DNA of 64,000 nt from Halorubrum cibi. GTDB lineage: Archaea > Halobacteriota > Halobacteria > Halobacteriales > Haloferacaceae. A program made the translations under genes and the position numbers. Of this stretch, positions 24,574-32,794 are shown piece by piece; the stretch's first letter is position 1; every line of letters starts with the position of its first letter. The stretch lies in assembly GCF_900182635.1 (NCBI RefSeq), contig NZ_FXTD01000009.1, forward strand, positions 62,001 to 126,000. The letters are read 5' to 3'. The notes beneath the pieces were generated by a model, which saw only the letters and a program-made list of their open reading frames with translations, was not told the origin of the DNA and did no database searches.

Positions 24574-25612
24574 CCGACTGACGGTCGCGAAACGGGAGAT
24601 CGCCGGGTTGCGGGCGGAGAAGACGATCCTGCTCGCGATCAGCATCCAGCTGTTCATCGCGGCGTTCTCCTCGTTCCTCGTCGTCGGGCTCGTCTCGATG
24701 TACGATCCCGGCGCGCTCGACGGTGCGGAGGTCGAGGTCGCGGCCGCCGGCGACGCGGTCGCGGACCTCGAACGCGCCGCCGCGGAGGTGCCGGGCGCGT
24801 CGGTGACGCCCTACGAGGACCCGGCCGCGGCGCGAACGGCCTTCGACCGCAACGCCGCCGACGCGGTGGCGATAGCGACTCGAGAGGACACGGGACGGAT
24901 ATCGGTCGCGGTGACCGCGCCCGACGCCACCGTCGAGACGACCGTGATCGTCGTCCAGCTTCGCGACCTGTTGCGCACCTACGAGCGCGTCGAGCGCGTC
25001 GAGCGGGCGGAGTCGCTGAGTCGCCCGCCGCTCCCCGTGCCCGACTCGACCGGATCCAGCCCGTACTTCACGTTCACGTACACGGTGTTGATCCCCGTGT
25101 TGGTGTTCCTCCCCGTGTTCATCTCGGGGTCGCTCGTCGTCGACTCGATCACGGAGGAACTGGATCGGGGAACGCTCGAGCTACTGCGGGTCGCGCCGGT
25201 GACGATCGGAGAGATCGTCGACGGGAAGGCGCTCGCGGCGGTCGCGATCGCTCCCGGACAGGCCCTGCTCTGGCTCCTGCTTCTCGAACTCAACGGGACG
25301 CCGGTCGCCAACGTCCCGACGATCCTCCTCCTCATGACCGCGCTGACGACGCTCGTCGTCGGGGTCGCCGCCGGGATCGCGGCGGTCGCGCCCGACCGCC
25401 GGGCCGCGCAGTTCCTCTACTCGATCGCCGTGCTCGTGCTCTTCGGCGGCGCGAGCGCGATGGCGAGCGGCCCGACGAACGCGGTCGCGCGTCTCGCGAT
25501 CGACAGCGCCGCCCCGGCGACGACGCTGACCGTCGCCATCTACGCCGCCCTCGCGGCCGTGGCGTACCTCGGAGTTCGGCGATTCATCACCGAAAACGGG
25601 ATCGGGGAGTGA
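24566..25612 (+). CDS. ABC-2 type permease
   Basis: A 348-residue permease of the NatB/ABC-2 type. One N-terminal helix (about 20-42) precedes an extracellular domain (about 45-160). Five further helices follow, beginning with Val-Leu-Ile-Pro-Val-Leu-Val-Phe-Leu-Pro-Val-Phe and the cytoplasmic coupling segment Glu-Glu-Leu-Asp-Arg-Gly-Thr-Leu-Glu-Leu-Leu-Arg-Val-Ala-Pro-Val. It pairs with the PrsW-fused permease, with which it overlaps by 8 bp. The substrate is unknown; Na+ or drug export is known for relatives. Confidence 0.88.
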   Translation: MGSRLTVAKREIAGLRAEKTILLAISIQLFIAAFSSFLVVGLVSMYDPGALDGAEVEVAAAGDAVADLERAAAEVPGASVTPYEDPAAARTAFDRNAADAVAIATREDTGRISVAVTAPDATVETTVIVVQLRDLLRTYERVERVERAESLSRPPLPVPDSTGSSPYFTFTYTVLIPVLVFLPVFISGSLVVDSITEELDRGTLELLRVAPVTIGEIVDGKALAAVAIAPGQALLWLLLLELNGTPVANVPTILLLMTALTTLVVGVAAGIAAVAPDRRAAQFLYSIAVLVLFGGASAMASGPTNAVARLAIDSAAPATTLTVAIYAALAAVAYLGVRRFITENGIGE

Positions 25613-25706
25613 ACCGCGAGGCTGGGAGGCATGAAGTGCGGGAGTCCTCGCGGCCGGGGCGTTGGCGGTGTTCACTGCGTCAGCAACCAGGCAACACCAC
25701 GTAATC
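25613..25706 (+). repeat. Decayed copy 5 of the structured repeat
   Basis: Directly after the permease stop, GAGGCTGGGAGGCATGAAGTGCGG matches the conserved central box of the repeat with small deletions. The whole long-range stem and loop is then missing, and the distal segment GTTCACTGCGTCAGCAAC follows. It is read as an internally deleted relic in the same orientation as copies 1 and 2. Confidence 0.55.
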
Positions 25707-25710
25707 CGAG

Positions 25711-25806
25711 GCGCTCGCTCCGCTCGTTGCGCGCGACCGGTAGGATTCGAACCGCTCCTGCTCCCTCGCTCCAGCCGACTCGCTTCGCTCGTCGGCTTCC
25801 GTTCAG
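25711..25806 (-). repeat. tRNA T-arm-like relic and tandem-GA hairpin
   Basis: On the minus strand, GGTTCGAATCCTACCGGTCG (starting near 25753) resembles a tRNA T-arm plus part of an acceptor 3' strand ending in GCGCA, but it does not fold as a T-arm. A perfect seven-pair hairpin lies at 25773-25797: AGCCGAC, GAGCGAAGCGA, GTCGGCT. The stretch sits immediately 3' of tRNA-Leu and may be an old attachment-site duplication. Confidence 0.4.
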
Positions 25807-25891
25807 TGCGCGGGACCGGATTCGAACCGGCGGACCCCTACGGGATAGCGTCCTAAGCGCTACGCCTTTGGCCTGGCTCGGCAACCCGCGC
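25807..25891 (-). tRNA. tRNA-Leu (anticodon UAG)
   Basis: An 85-nt class II tRNA. The acceptor stem GCGCGGG pairs with CCCGCGC and the discriminator is A. The anticodon stem TAGCG/CGCTA encloses CTTAGGA with anticodon TAG. A long variable arm (TCCCGTAGGGG) and T-arm CCGG-TTCGAAT-CCGG are present. No intron and no encoded CCA. Confidence 0.93.
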
Positions 25892-25999
25892 GCGCTAACC
25901 AGTAGGCGAAACCGATTCAAGAACCTGACGAACGCCAAGCCGACCCCGCCGAACGAGAACCGCGACCCCTTTTTGTACCTCGGCCGCCAACCACGAGGC

Positions 26000-26308
26000 A
26001 TGTACCGGGCGAGTGACCGCGTCGACAATGCCGAGTGGATCGACCGACTCGAGGACGCCTGCGCGACCCTCGATCTCGACGACGACGCCTGCTCGACCGC
26101 GACCGATCTCTTCCTCTCGGAGATCCCCGACGAGGAGCGGTCGAAACCCGCCACCGCCGCCGCCAGCCTCTATGCCGCCGCGTTGATCCGCGGACAGGAG
26201 CGTACCCAGTCCGCCGTCGCCGACGCCATGGACGTCTCGCGGCTCTCCGTCCAACAGCGCTGGAAACCCCTCCTCGAGAACGCCGGCTTCTCGCCGCCGA
26301 CGTGGTGA
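26000..26308 (+). CDS. TFIIB-like single cyclin-repeat protein
   Basis: A 102-residue helical protein resembling one cyclin fold of archaeal TFB with its helix-turn-helix. Segments include Asp-Glu-Glu-Arg-Ser-Lys-Pro-Ala-Thr-Ala-Ala-Ala-Ser-Leu-Tyr-Ala-Ala-Ala-Leu-Ile-Arg-Gly and Ser-Ala-Val-Ala-Asp-Ala-Met-Asp-Val-Ser-Arg-Leu-Ser-Val-Gln-Gln-Arg-Trp. It lacks the zinc ribbon and second repeat of TFB, so it cannot be a full initiation factor. A DNA-binding modulator of transcription is the plausible role. A TTTTTGTA TATA box at about 25971-25977 gives leaderless spacing. Confidence 0.75.
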   Translation: MYRASDRVDNAEWIDRLEDACATLDLDDDACSTATDLFLSEIPDEERSKPATAAASLYAAALIRGQERTQSAVADAMDVSRLSVQQRWKPLLENAGFSPPTW

Positions 26309-26327
26309 TCCCATCGAAGGGAGAGGC

Positions 26328-26963
26328 TCACTTCGGCGTCGCCACGACCCCGAGGTGGTCCTCGTGGAACCGGTCGAGTCGCTCGGTCTCGAGCACCTCG
26401 TAGGTTTCCTCGAGTTCCGCGAGAACGTCGGTAAACACGTCGTCCGGCTCGGCGGTGACGTCCTCGCTGCGGGCCTTCACCGCCAGCAGCAGCCGCCCGT
26501 CGTCTTCGAGGAACCGGGCGTTCCGCGTCGCGACCGCGGCCTGCCCGCGGGTCGCGACGTCCTGAACGATCGCGTCGACGCCGCTCTCGACGACGTGGGC
26601 GTACGTCTCGGGCTTTCGGGCGTCCTTCAGGAGGGGGAACAGCCGGTCGCGGGCCTCGGCCACGTCGAGGAGGTCCCGCGTCGGACGCGGCGCGAACTCC
26701 ACCGCGTACGTCGGCCCGGCGAAGTCGGCGACGTGGCTCGCGGTCGTCCCCGAGGCCGCCCCGAGGTACAACACGGTCTCGCCCCCGGAGAGCCCCGTGT
26801 CGAACCCGAGTTCGAACATCCCGCCGAGCTTCGAGCGCTCGGGGTCCCAGGCGCGCCACTCGCCGTCCGTCGGCTCGCCGTAGACCGGCGGGCCGCGCGT
26901 CGCCAGCCGCGTCCCGCCGTCGATCGCGCGGCGTTCGACGCCCGCGGGAAGCGAGTCACTCAT
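26328..26963 (-). CDS. flpA: Fibrillarin-like rRNA/tRNA 2'-O-methyltransferase
   Basis: A 211-residue fibrillarin. The SAM-binding segment Val-Leu-Tyr-Leu-Gly-Ala-Ala-Ser-Gly-Thr-Thr-Ala-Ser-His-Val-Ala-Asp is near residue 65, with Tyr-Ala-Val-Glu-Phe-Ala-Pro-Arg and Ile-Val-Gln-Asp-Val-Ala (catalytic Asp region) downstream. It is the methyltransferase of C/D box sRNPs, guided by sRNAs with Nop5 and L7Ae. It overlaps the nop5 stop by 8 bp, a coupling common in archaea. Confidence 0.96.
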   Translation of the reverse strand: MSDSLPAGVERRAIDGGTRLATRGPPVYGEPTDGEWRAWDPERSKLGGMFELGFDTGLSGGETVLYLGAASGTTASHVADFAGPTYAVEFAPRPTRDLLDVAEARDRLFPLLKDARKPETYAHVVESGVDAIVQDVATRGQAAVATRNARFLEDDGRLLLAVKARSEDVTAEPDDVFTDVLAELEETYEVLETERLDRFHEDHLGVVATPK

Positions 26964-27831
26964 CGTCGCCCCCCGTTTCGTCCCCGTTCGCGTCCGCCCG
27001 CGCCCGGATCGTCGCCATCCGCTCGCGGAGGTCCTCGTGGAGCACCTCGCGGTACTCGCCCGAGTAGTGGTCGGCGCGCGCCGCGAGCGCCAGCTTCCCC
27101 GCGAGCGCCCGCGCAGCCGACCCGCGGTCCTCGGGGCGGGTCCCCCGCACGAACTCGTGAGTGTAGATGATCCCGTGTTTCGGCGAGGGGGCCCGCCCGG
27201 AGAGGTGCGCGAACAGCGCGTCCTCGGCGCCGAGCACCTGGACGGTCCCCGAAGGTTTCTTCGCCAGCGACTCCAGCCCGCCCGCGAGCGCGATCAGCCG
27301 CGCCGCGAGCTCCGGGCCGGCCATGTCGGCGAGGTTCGGCGCGACCGCGGGGGCGACCCGGTCGATCGTCGCCGCCAGCGCGTCCCGCTCGTCGGCGAGG
27401 GCGGCCGCGCGCGACGCCAGCGAGATCACCCGCCGGTCGAGGTCGTCGTCGGCCTCCCGCTCGGCGATCTCGCGGGCTCCCGCGATCCCGGAGTCGACGC
27501 CGTCGAAGCGGCTCCCAGCCCACTCGACGGCCCGCTCGGCGAGTTCGTTCGCGACGCGCTCGCAGTCGTCCACGGCGCGGACCGCGTGGATCAGCTGCCG
27601 GTCGTCCGCGCGCTCGCGCTCCGCGACGGCCTCGCGGGTCGCGTGGAGGGTGGCCTCGCGGAGACGGTCGTAGTAGTTGTCGGAGTCGTCTGCGAAGCCA
27701 GACTCGACCGCGAGCCGCGGCCAGTCCGCGGGCGACTCGGCGCTCCCGCCGTCGATCGCGTCGCGGGCGGCGGCGAGGTCGTCGGGCGGGACGGACGCGA
27801 ACCAGCCCGCGTCGCTCTCGTCGGTGGTCAT
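26956..27831 (-). CDS. nop5: C/D box sRNP core protein Nop5/Nop56
   Basis: A 291-residue scaffold of C/D box sRNPs. The coiled-coil middle region is followed by the Nop domain (about 165-270) with Ala-Pro-Asn-Leu-Ala-Asp-Met-Ala-Gly-Pro-Glu-Leu-Ala-Ala-Arg-Leu, Lys-Lys-Pro-Ser-Gly-Thr-Val-Gln-Val-Leu-Gly-Ala-Glu and the Lys-His-Gly-Ile-Ile-Tyr-Thr-His motif. The short N-terminal domain is reduced, and the Lys-rich eukaryotic tail is replaced by an acidic one. Co-translated with flpA. Confidence 0.95.
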   Translation of the reverse strand: MTTDESDAGWFASVPPDDLAAARDAIDGGSAESPADWPRLAVESGFADDSDNYYDRLREATLHATREAVAERERADDRQLIHAVRAVDDCERVANELAERAVEWAGSRFDGVDSGIAGAREIAEREADDDLDRRVISLASRAAALADERDALAATIDRVAPAVAPNLADMAGPELAARLIALAGGLESLAKKPSGTVQVLGAEDALFAHLSGRAPSPKHGIIYTHEFVRGTRPEDRGSAARALAGKLALAARADHYSGEYREVLHEDLRERMATIRARADANGDETGGDDE

Positions 27832-27924
27832 ACTCGGAGAACTGCGGGCGAACTCGTATATGCGTCCCGGTGTGTCGGCCGAGGACCCTTCCCGTTCAAC
27901 GAGACGGCGCGACGGTCGCCCGTC

Positions 27925-28167
27925 TCAGACGGTCGAGTCGCTCGCTTCCGCGTCGTCGCCCGATTCCGCCCCGTCTTCGGACCGCAGACCGCCGAAGAGA
28001 TCACACTCGCCGACCCGGATCTCCCCGATAGTCGCGCCGGCGAGGCCGCCGAGCGCGCCGCCGGTGCTCGCGGCGTTCCGGTTCACCAACCCGCCGATCG
28101 CCGCCCCGAGGGCCGCGCCGACGGCGGCGTACTTCGCCCGTGAGATCGCGGTTCTGATTCGTCCCAT
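27925..28167 (-). CDS. Small glycine-zipper membrane protein
   Basis: An 80-residue protein. A basic N-terminus (Met-Gly-Arg-Ile-Arg-Thr-Ala-Ile-Ser-Arg-Ala-Lys) leads into a Gly/Ala-rich helix-turn-helix pair (about 14-50) with GxxxG repeats, then an acidic tail. Glycine zippers of this type usually insert in membranes or oligomerise. Function unknown. Confidence 0.6.
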   Translation of the reverse strand: MGRIRTAISRAKYAAVGAALGAAIGGLVNRNAASTGGALGGLAGATIGEIRVGECDLFGGLRSEDGAESGDDAEASDSTV

Positions 28168-28248
28168 ACCCCGAACTACTCGGCTCGTTTACAAAAAGGT
28201 GTCCGTCGGGCGGGCGCGACGGCGGGCGGTCGCTCGACTCCGGCGGCC

Positions 28249-29442
28249 CTACTCGCGGGCGATCGGCGTCGTCATACAGTGGAGGCCGCCCGCCCCGTTC
28301 GTGAGCGCGGCGCGCGGGATCCCGACCCCGTCGGGCAGGACCTCCACGCCGCGGGCGCTGAGCGCCTCGATCGTGGGGTTGTTCTCGGGTCGATACTCCC
28401 CCTCGTCGTCGGGTTCGAAAAGCGGGATCACCGTGCCGTCGTCGATCGCGAGGAAGTTGGTCGGCCACCGCTCCCCGTCGGCGACGTCGATCACGTCGAA
28501 CCCCTTCTCGTCGCGCACGTACTCCAGCGTCGAGGTGGTGTGGCTGTGTTCGTAGACGTCGCCCCGCTTCCGGTACACGTCGACGTCGGCCGCCTCGGCC
28601 AGGTCGGCGTCGAGCACGGCGAGCCCCTCGGCCGCGATGTTGAACCAGCCGAGCAGGTGCATCACCCGAGAGCCGAGCCCGCGGTCGACCCGGTGTCTTC
28701 GATCGGCCTCCAGCGGGGCGCGCACCAGCCCGAACTCGTCGTATCCGACCGCCCCGTCCGCCATCAACCGCTCGCCCGCCTCGTAACTGGTCCGGATGAC
28801 GTGCTCCTCGCCGTCGACCTCGGCGGAGACGCCGAGCAGCGCGAACTCGCCCGCGGGCATGAACTCACCGCCCTCCAGCGGCTCGCCCGTCATCTCGTAG
28901 CGGAGGTCCGCGCCGATCGACTCCCAGGCGCGCTTGACGATCGGCTCCTCCCGTCGCCGGATCGGCTTCGACATGTGACAGAGGATCGGTCCCCGGTCCC
29001 CGACGATCGTCGTGTCGCGCTGGAAGTAGACGTTCGAGATCGGCGAATCGAGCGTCATCGACGCCCCGTCGGTCCCGCCGTCCGCGGTCGTCTCGGGCGT
29101 GAGGCTCGGCCGCGAGAGAATGATCTGGAGCTTCTCGCGCGGCGAGAAAGCGGCGAGCACGTCGTCGACGCGGTCGACGTCGCCGTCCTCGAGGGCGTCC
29201 CGCGTCAGGTCGTCGAGCGCGTCGCCGGCGAGGTCGTCCGCCAGGCGGTGGACCTCGACGTGCGTCGACTCCAGCGTGTCGACGAGCTGTTCGTGTTCCC
29301 GGCGCGCCTGCTCGGGCGGGACGTGGTCCTCGAAGAGGTTCGCTTCGGGCGCGAGACTTCCCGACCACAGCTCCAGCCCCGGCGTGTGGACCCTGACCGC
29401 GGAGAGCCGTTCCCACTCCGCACGGACCGAATACTCGGACAT
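28249..29442 (-). CDS. Arginine deiminase-like guanidino-modifying enzyme
   Basis: A 397-residue pentein-fold protein close in length to arginine deiminase. Preserved active-site positions: Asp in Phe-Gln-Arg-Asp-Thr-Thr near residue 143, Glu in Leu-Glu-Gly-Gly-Glu-Phe near 191, His in Val-Met-His-Leu-Leu-Gly near 258, and the nucleophile Cys in Gly-Gly-Leu-His-Cys-Met-Thr near 389. Classical arginine deiminases read Met-His-Leu-Asp at the His position; here the Asp is Leu. The enzyme may act on another guanidino substrate or use a changed mechanism. A GGAGGT lies too close to the ATG to serve as a ribosome-binding site; a TATA-like TTTTTCG near 29465 suggests a leaderless mRNA. Confidence 0.8.
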   Translation of the reverse strand: MSEYSVRAEWERLSAVRVHTPGLELWSGSLAPEANLFEDHVPPEQARREHEQLVDTLESTHVEVHRLADDLAGDALDDLTRDALEDGDVDRVDDVLAAFSPREKLQIILSRPSLTPETTADGGTDGASMTLDSPISNVYFQRDTTIVGDRGPILCHMSKPIRRREEPIVKRAWESIGADLRYEMTGEPLEGGEFMPAGEFALLGVSAEVDGEEHVIRTSYEAGERLMADGAVGYDEFGLVRAPLEADRRHRVDRGLGSRVMHLLGWFNIAAEGLAVLDADLAEAADVDVYRKRGDVYEHSHTTSTLEYVRDEKGFDVIDVADGERWPTNFLAIDDGTVIPLFEPDDEGEYRPENNPTIEALSARGVEVLPDGVGIPRAALTNGAGGLHCMTTPIARE

Positions 29443-29485
29443 ACCTCCAAGTCTCCGCCGGACTCGAAAAAGCTCCCGGCCGCGG

Positions 29486-30268
29486 TCACTGGAGCCGCTT
29501 CGTCGTCTCGACGAGCGGGTGACGCGCGTAGTCGACGACCTCGATGTCGGCGATCGACTCCAAGCCCTCCTTCTCCGCGGTCTTCGCCATGCCGAGGTCG
29601 ACCGGGCTCCTCGTGACGATGACGTACGCGTCCATCGTCTCGATCCCCATGTCGTGGGCGGCCATCACGCGGTGGTGGCCGTCGGCGAGGTGGAGGACGC
29701 CGTCGTTGTCGATGACCACGAGCGGCTCGGCGAGCCCCCGGTCCAGCTCGTACTGTCTCCCCTCCAGCTCGTCGGCGTACACCCGCGCCTGCGTCGGCGT
29801 GAGGTCGTCGAGGCGAACCTCGCGGCGCTCCTCGTCGAGTGCCACCCCGTGGATCTGCTCGAGCGTGCGCATCAGCTTGCCGACCTTTCCGGGGGTCGCC
29901 CGCTCGATCTGCGAGCGAACGACGTCCGTGTTGGAGATGATCCCGACGAGGTTGTCGGCGTCGTCGACGACCGGGAGCTTCTGGATCCCCGACCGGAGGA
30001 TGACGCGGGCCGCATCGGTGACCTTCATCTCGGGATGGGCGACGATCAGGTCCTCGGACATCACCGTGAACACGGGGGCGTCGTCGTCGGCCAAGAGCAG
30101 ATCGCCCGCGGAGACGAACCCCTCGACGGTCCGTCCCTGCGTGACGGGAAACCCCTTGTGACCCGCCGTCTCGACCATCCGCTTCGCGACCGACGCCACG
30201 GTGTCGTCGGGGCTGACGGTCTCGACGTCGCGAGTCATGTACTCGCCGACCGTCGGCTTTCCGGACAT
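29486..30268 (-). CDS. CBS-pair protein with ParB/Srx-fold domain, possibly SerK-like
   Basis: A 260-residue fusion. Two CBS motifs (about 6-125) begin with Tyr-Met-Thr-Arg-Asp-Val-Glu-Thr-Val-Ser-Pro and contain Val-Thr-Asp-Ala-Ala-Arg-Val-Ile. A ParB/sulfiredoxin-fold domain (about 145-260) has the signature Leu-His-Leu-Ala-Asp-Gly-His-His-Arg near residue 195. CBS pairs bind adenine nucleotides or SAM. The archaeal ParB-fold protein SerK of Thermococcus is a free-serine kinase, so a CBS-regulated serine kinase is one option; an sRNA- or DNA-linked nuclease-like role is another. The sequence shows the fold, not the substrate. Confidence 0.75.
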   Translation of the reverse strand: MSGKPTVGEYMTRDVETVSPDDTVASVAKRMVETAGHKGFPVTQGRTVEGFVSAGDLLLADDDAPVFTVMSEDLIVAHPEMKVTDAARVILRSGIQKLPVVDDADNLVGIISNTDVVRSQIERATPGKVGKLMRTLEQIHGVALDEERREVRLDDLTPTQARVYADELEGRQYELDRGLAEPLVVIDNDGVLHLADGHHRVMAAHDMGIETMDAYVIVTRSPVDLGMAKTAEKEGLESIADIEVVDYARHPLVETTKRLQ

Positions 30269-30332
30269 GGAGTTCAGTACGTTCTCGACCGTACAAAAAG
30301 GGGCGGGGAACGGCCGAGGCCGTACGGAGGCG

Positions 30333-32627
30333 CTACTGCGGGCTCGGACTGGATGGACTCGAGACGCCCTGGTCTTTCAGCGCCGAGCCGGTGATCGACT
30401 TGAGCCGGGAGACGAGCGAGTCCTTCTCGGCTTCGCCCTCCAGGGCGATATCGAGCACCTCGCTGATGTGGCTCACCGGAATGACCTCGATCATGTCCTC
30501 GTACTCCTCCTCGATCATCACGTCCTGCTCGTTGGCCTGCGGGATGATCACCCGCGTACAGCCGGCCTTCGCGGCCGCCTCGATCTTGTGGGTGACGCCG
30601 CCGACGGGGAGCACGTCCCCGCGCACCGACAGCGACCCCGTCATCGCGAGGCTCTGGTCGACGCCGACGTTCTCCAGTGCGCTGATCACCGCGGTCGCGA
30701 CCGTGATGGACGCGCTGTCCCCGTCCACGCCCTGCTGGCCCGCCTGGACGAACTGGATGTGGATGTCCATCTCCGAGATGTTCTCGTCGGAGAACTTCTT
30801 GATGATAGCGGAGACGTTCGAGACCGACTCCTGGGCCATCTCCTTCAGCTGACCCGTGGCGATGACCTCGCCCGGCCCCTGCGAGGGCGCGACCTCGGCC
30901 ATCACCGGGAGCATGATCCCGGAGTCCTCGCCCATCACGGCGAGCCCGTTGACGCGGCCGACGACGTAGCCGTCCGAGACCTGTAGCTCGTAGTCCTTCC
31001 GGCGCTCGATGAAGTCGTCGGCGAGCTGCTGTTCGATGGAGCGCGAGCGCCCCTTCGCGGACAGCACGTGCTCGCGGGTGGTGAACTCGGCGTCCTCGCC
31101 GCGGGCGATGTCGCCGGCGACGCGGACGAGCCCGCCGAGGTTCCGGAAGTGAAGCGTCAGGTGACCCTTCCGCCCGGAGCGGCGTTTGGCCTCGAGGATG
31201 ACCTCCTCGATCGCCTCCGCCGTGAACTCCGGCAGCCGACCGTCCTTGGCGACCTCCTGGGCGATGAACCGCACGTACTGGCGGCGCATCTCGGGGGTGT
31301 CCTCGATGGTGTCCTCCATGTACACCTCGTAGCCGTACCCCTTGATCCGGGAGCGCAGCGCCGGGTGCATGTTCTCCATCGCGTCGAGGTTCCCGGCCGC
31401 GATCATGACGAAGTCCGTCGGGACGGGCTCGGTCTGGACCATCGCGCCCGAGGAGCGCTCGGACTGGCCCGTGATCGAGAACTCGCCCTCCTGGATCGCC
31501 GTCATGAGGTGCTGCTGGCTCCGGATGTCGAGCGTGTTGATCTCGTCGATGAACAACACGCCTTTGTTCGCCTTGTGGATCGCGCCGGCCTCGACGCGGT
31601 CGTGGCTCGGCGTCTCCATCCCGCCGGACTGGAACGGGTCGTGTCGCACGTCGCCGAGGAGCGCGCCGGCGTGTGCGCCCGTCGAGTCGCGGAACGGCGC
31701 GGACTTGGTGTCCGCGTTGTTCACGAGCAGGTTCGGAATCATCGCGTCCGAGCCGCGGTTCAGGTAGCGGAAGACCAAGTAGACGACCCCGGCGGCGATG
31801 ATGCCGACGAGGATCTGGCCGACGATGATGAGCGCGTAGCCCAACACGACGGCGATGATGATCCACATGAGAAGCGACCGCATCTGGTTGCGCTTGCGGG
31901 CCTCCTCCTTGTGGGCGTCGACGATCTGTTCGCCCTTGCCGGCCGGGACGGTCCGGACCTTCGGCTTGTTGCCGTCGTCGGGGTTGTGATACACCAGGAC
32001 GTCCTGAAGCTCCTCCTTGGGGAGGAGTTCGGACATCGCCTTCGCGAGCATCGACTTCCCGGTCCCGGGCGAGCCGATCATCATCACGTGGCGGCGCTGT
32101 TTGGCCGCCTTGATGATCACGTCGCGGGCGTGTTCCTGCCCGATCACCTGGTCGACGAGCCGGTCGGGGATCGAGATCTCGGAGGTGGTGTCGATCTTGA
32201 GTCCCCCGAGCAGGTCGTCCTCGTCGGGGTCCTCATCGATCTCCGCGCCCTCGACCTCGACGGTGCTGCCGAGGTCGTCGATCCCGCCGTCGTCGGGGTC
32301 GTCGCTCTCGTCCTCGACGGACTCGAGTCCCCCGTCTCCGGGGTCGATCCCGTTCTCGTCGAGGTCGTCCCCGACGACAGAGGCGTCGCCGTCGGTCGGG
32401 TCCTCCTCGACCGGGGCGACCTCGGGCTCGCGGAACCCGTCGTCGATCGGGTCCGATTCCGTGTGATCCGCCCCACCTCCGGAGCGGCCCCGACGCTCCT
32501 CGTCGGGGGCGTCCTCGCCGTTCTCGGTCGGACGCCGGACGTCCTCGTCCGGCTCCTCCGACGCGGAGTCGTCCGGGGGCGCGGCGTCCTCCTCCGGCGG
32601 GTCGTTCGTGTCCTTCTCGTTGCTCAT
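30333..32627 (-). CDS. lonB: Membrane-anchored ATP-dependent protease LonB
   Basis: A 764-residue archaeal LonB. Residues 1-145 are an acidic disordered extension. The AAA+ domain has Walker A Gly-Ser-Pro-Gly-Thr-Gly-Lys-Ser at 185-192 and Walker B Val-Leu-Phe-Ile-Asp-Glu-Ile-Asn. Two transmembrane helices (about 252-292) are inserted within it, the hallmark of LonB. The protease domain has the Ser-Lys dyad: Ser638 in Gly-Asp-Ser-Ala-Ser and Lys681 in Thr-His-Lys-Ile-Glu, with the family spacing of 43. LonB is the main membrane quality-control protease of haloarchaea. The start at 32627 is chosen because upstream in-frame codons lie in the promoter. Confidence 0.97.
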   Translation of the reverse strand: MSNEKDTNDPPEEDAAPPDDSASEEPDEDVRRPTENGEDAPDEERRGRSGGGADHTESDPIDDGFREPEVAPVEEDPTDGDASVVGDDLDENGIDPGDGGLESVEDESDDPDDGGIDDLGSTVEVEGAEIDEDPDEDDLLGGLKIDTTSEISIPDRLVDQVIGQEHARDVIIKAAKQRRHVMMIGSPGTGKSMLAKAMSELLPKEELQDVLVYHNPDDGNKPKVRTVPAGKGEQIVDAHKEEARKRNQMRSLLMWIIIAVVLGYALIIVGQILVGIIAAGVVYLVFRYLNRGSDAMIPNLLVNNADTKSAPFRDSTGAHAGALLGDVRHDPFQSGGMETPSHDRVEAGAIHKANKGVLFIDEINTLDIRSQQHLMTAIQEGEFSITGQSERSSGAMVQTEPVPTDFVMIAAGNLDAMENMHPALRSRIKGYGYEVYMEDTIEDTPEMRRQYVRFIAQEVAKDGRLPEFTAEAIEEVILEAKRRSGRKGHLTLHFRNLGGLVRVAGDIARGEDAEFTTREHVLSAKGRSRSIEQQLADDFIERRKDYELQVSDGYVVGRVNGLAVMGEDSGIMLPVMAEVAPSQGPGEVIATGQLKEMAQESVSNVSAIIKKFSDENISEMDIHIQFVQAGQQGVDGDSASITVATAVISALENVGVDQSLAMTGSLSVRGDVLPVGGVTHKIEAAAKAGCTRVIIPQANEQDVMIEEEYEDMIEVIPVSHISEVLDIALEGEAEKDSLVSRLKSITGSALKDQGVSSPSSPSPQ

Positions 32628-32764
32628 AGAATCGATATCCGTTACCCGAACGGAAGGGTCGGCTACTGATATACTTTCTCCCCGCGACACTCGCGCCCCA
32701 ACGCGTTAGACCTCCGATATCGGCATATAACGCCCGTATACGTCGGCGTTCGGGTCCCACGGGG

Positions 32765-32772
32765 TTTATAAA
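32765..32772 (+). promoter_or_regulatory. TATA box of nadM
   Basis: TTTATAAA centred 27 bp before the ATG at 32795, one of the clearest TATA boxes in the window. The mRNA should be leaderless. Confidence 0.65.
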
Positions 32773-32794
32773 TTCGACACCACATCGTGTACGC

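Noticed and set aside
21175-24657. A very long open frame on the minus strand opposite the ABC transporter operon
   Set aside because: Arg/Glu/Asp/Gly-rich composition with no domain; it is the antisense shadow of GC-rich genes with clear families on the plus strand.
25741-25770. A second tRNA next to tRNA-Leu
   Set aside because: Only a T-arm-like fragment is present; it lacks complementary T-stem arms, an anticodon arm and an acceptor 5' strand.
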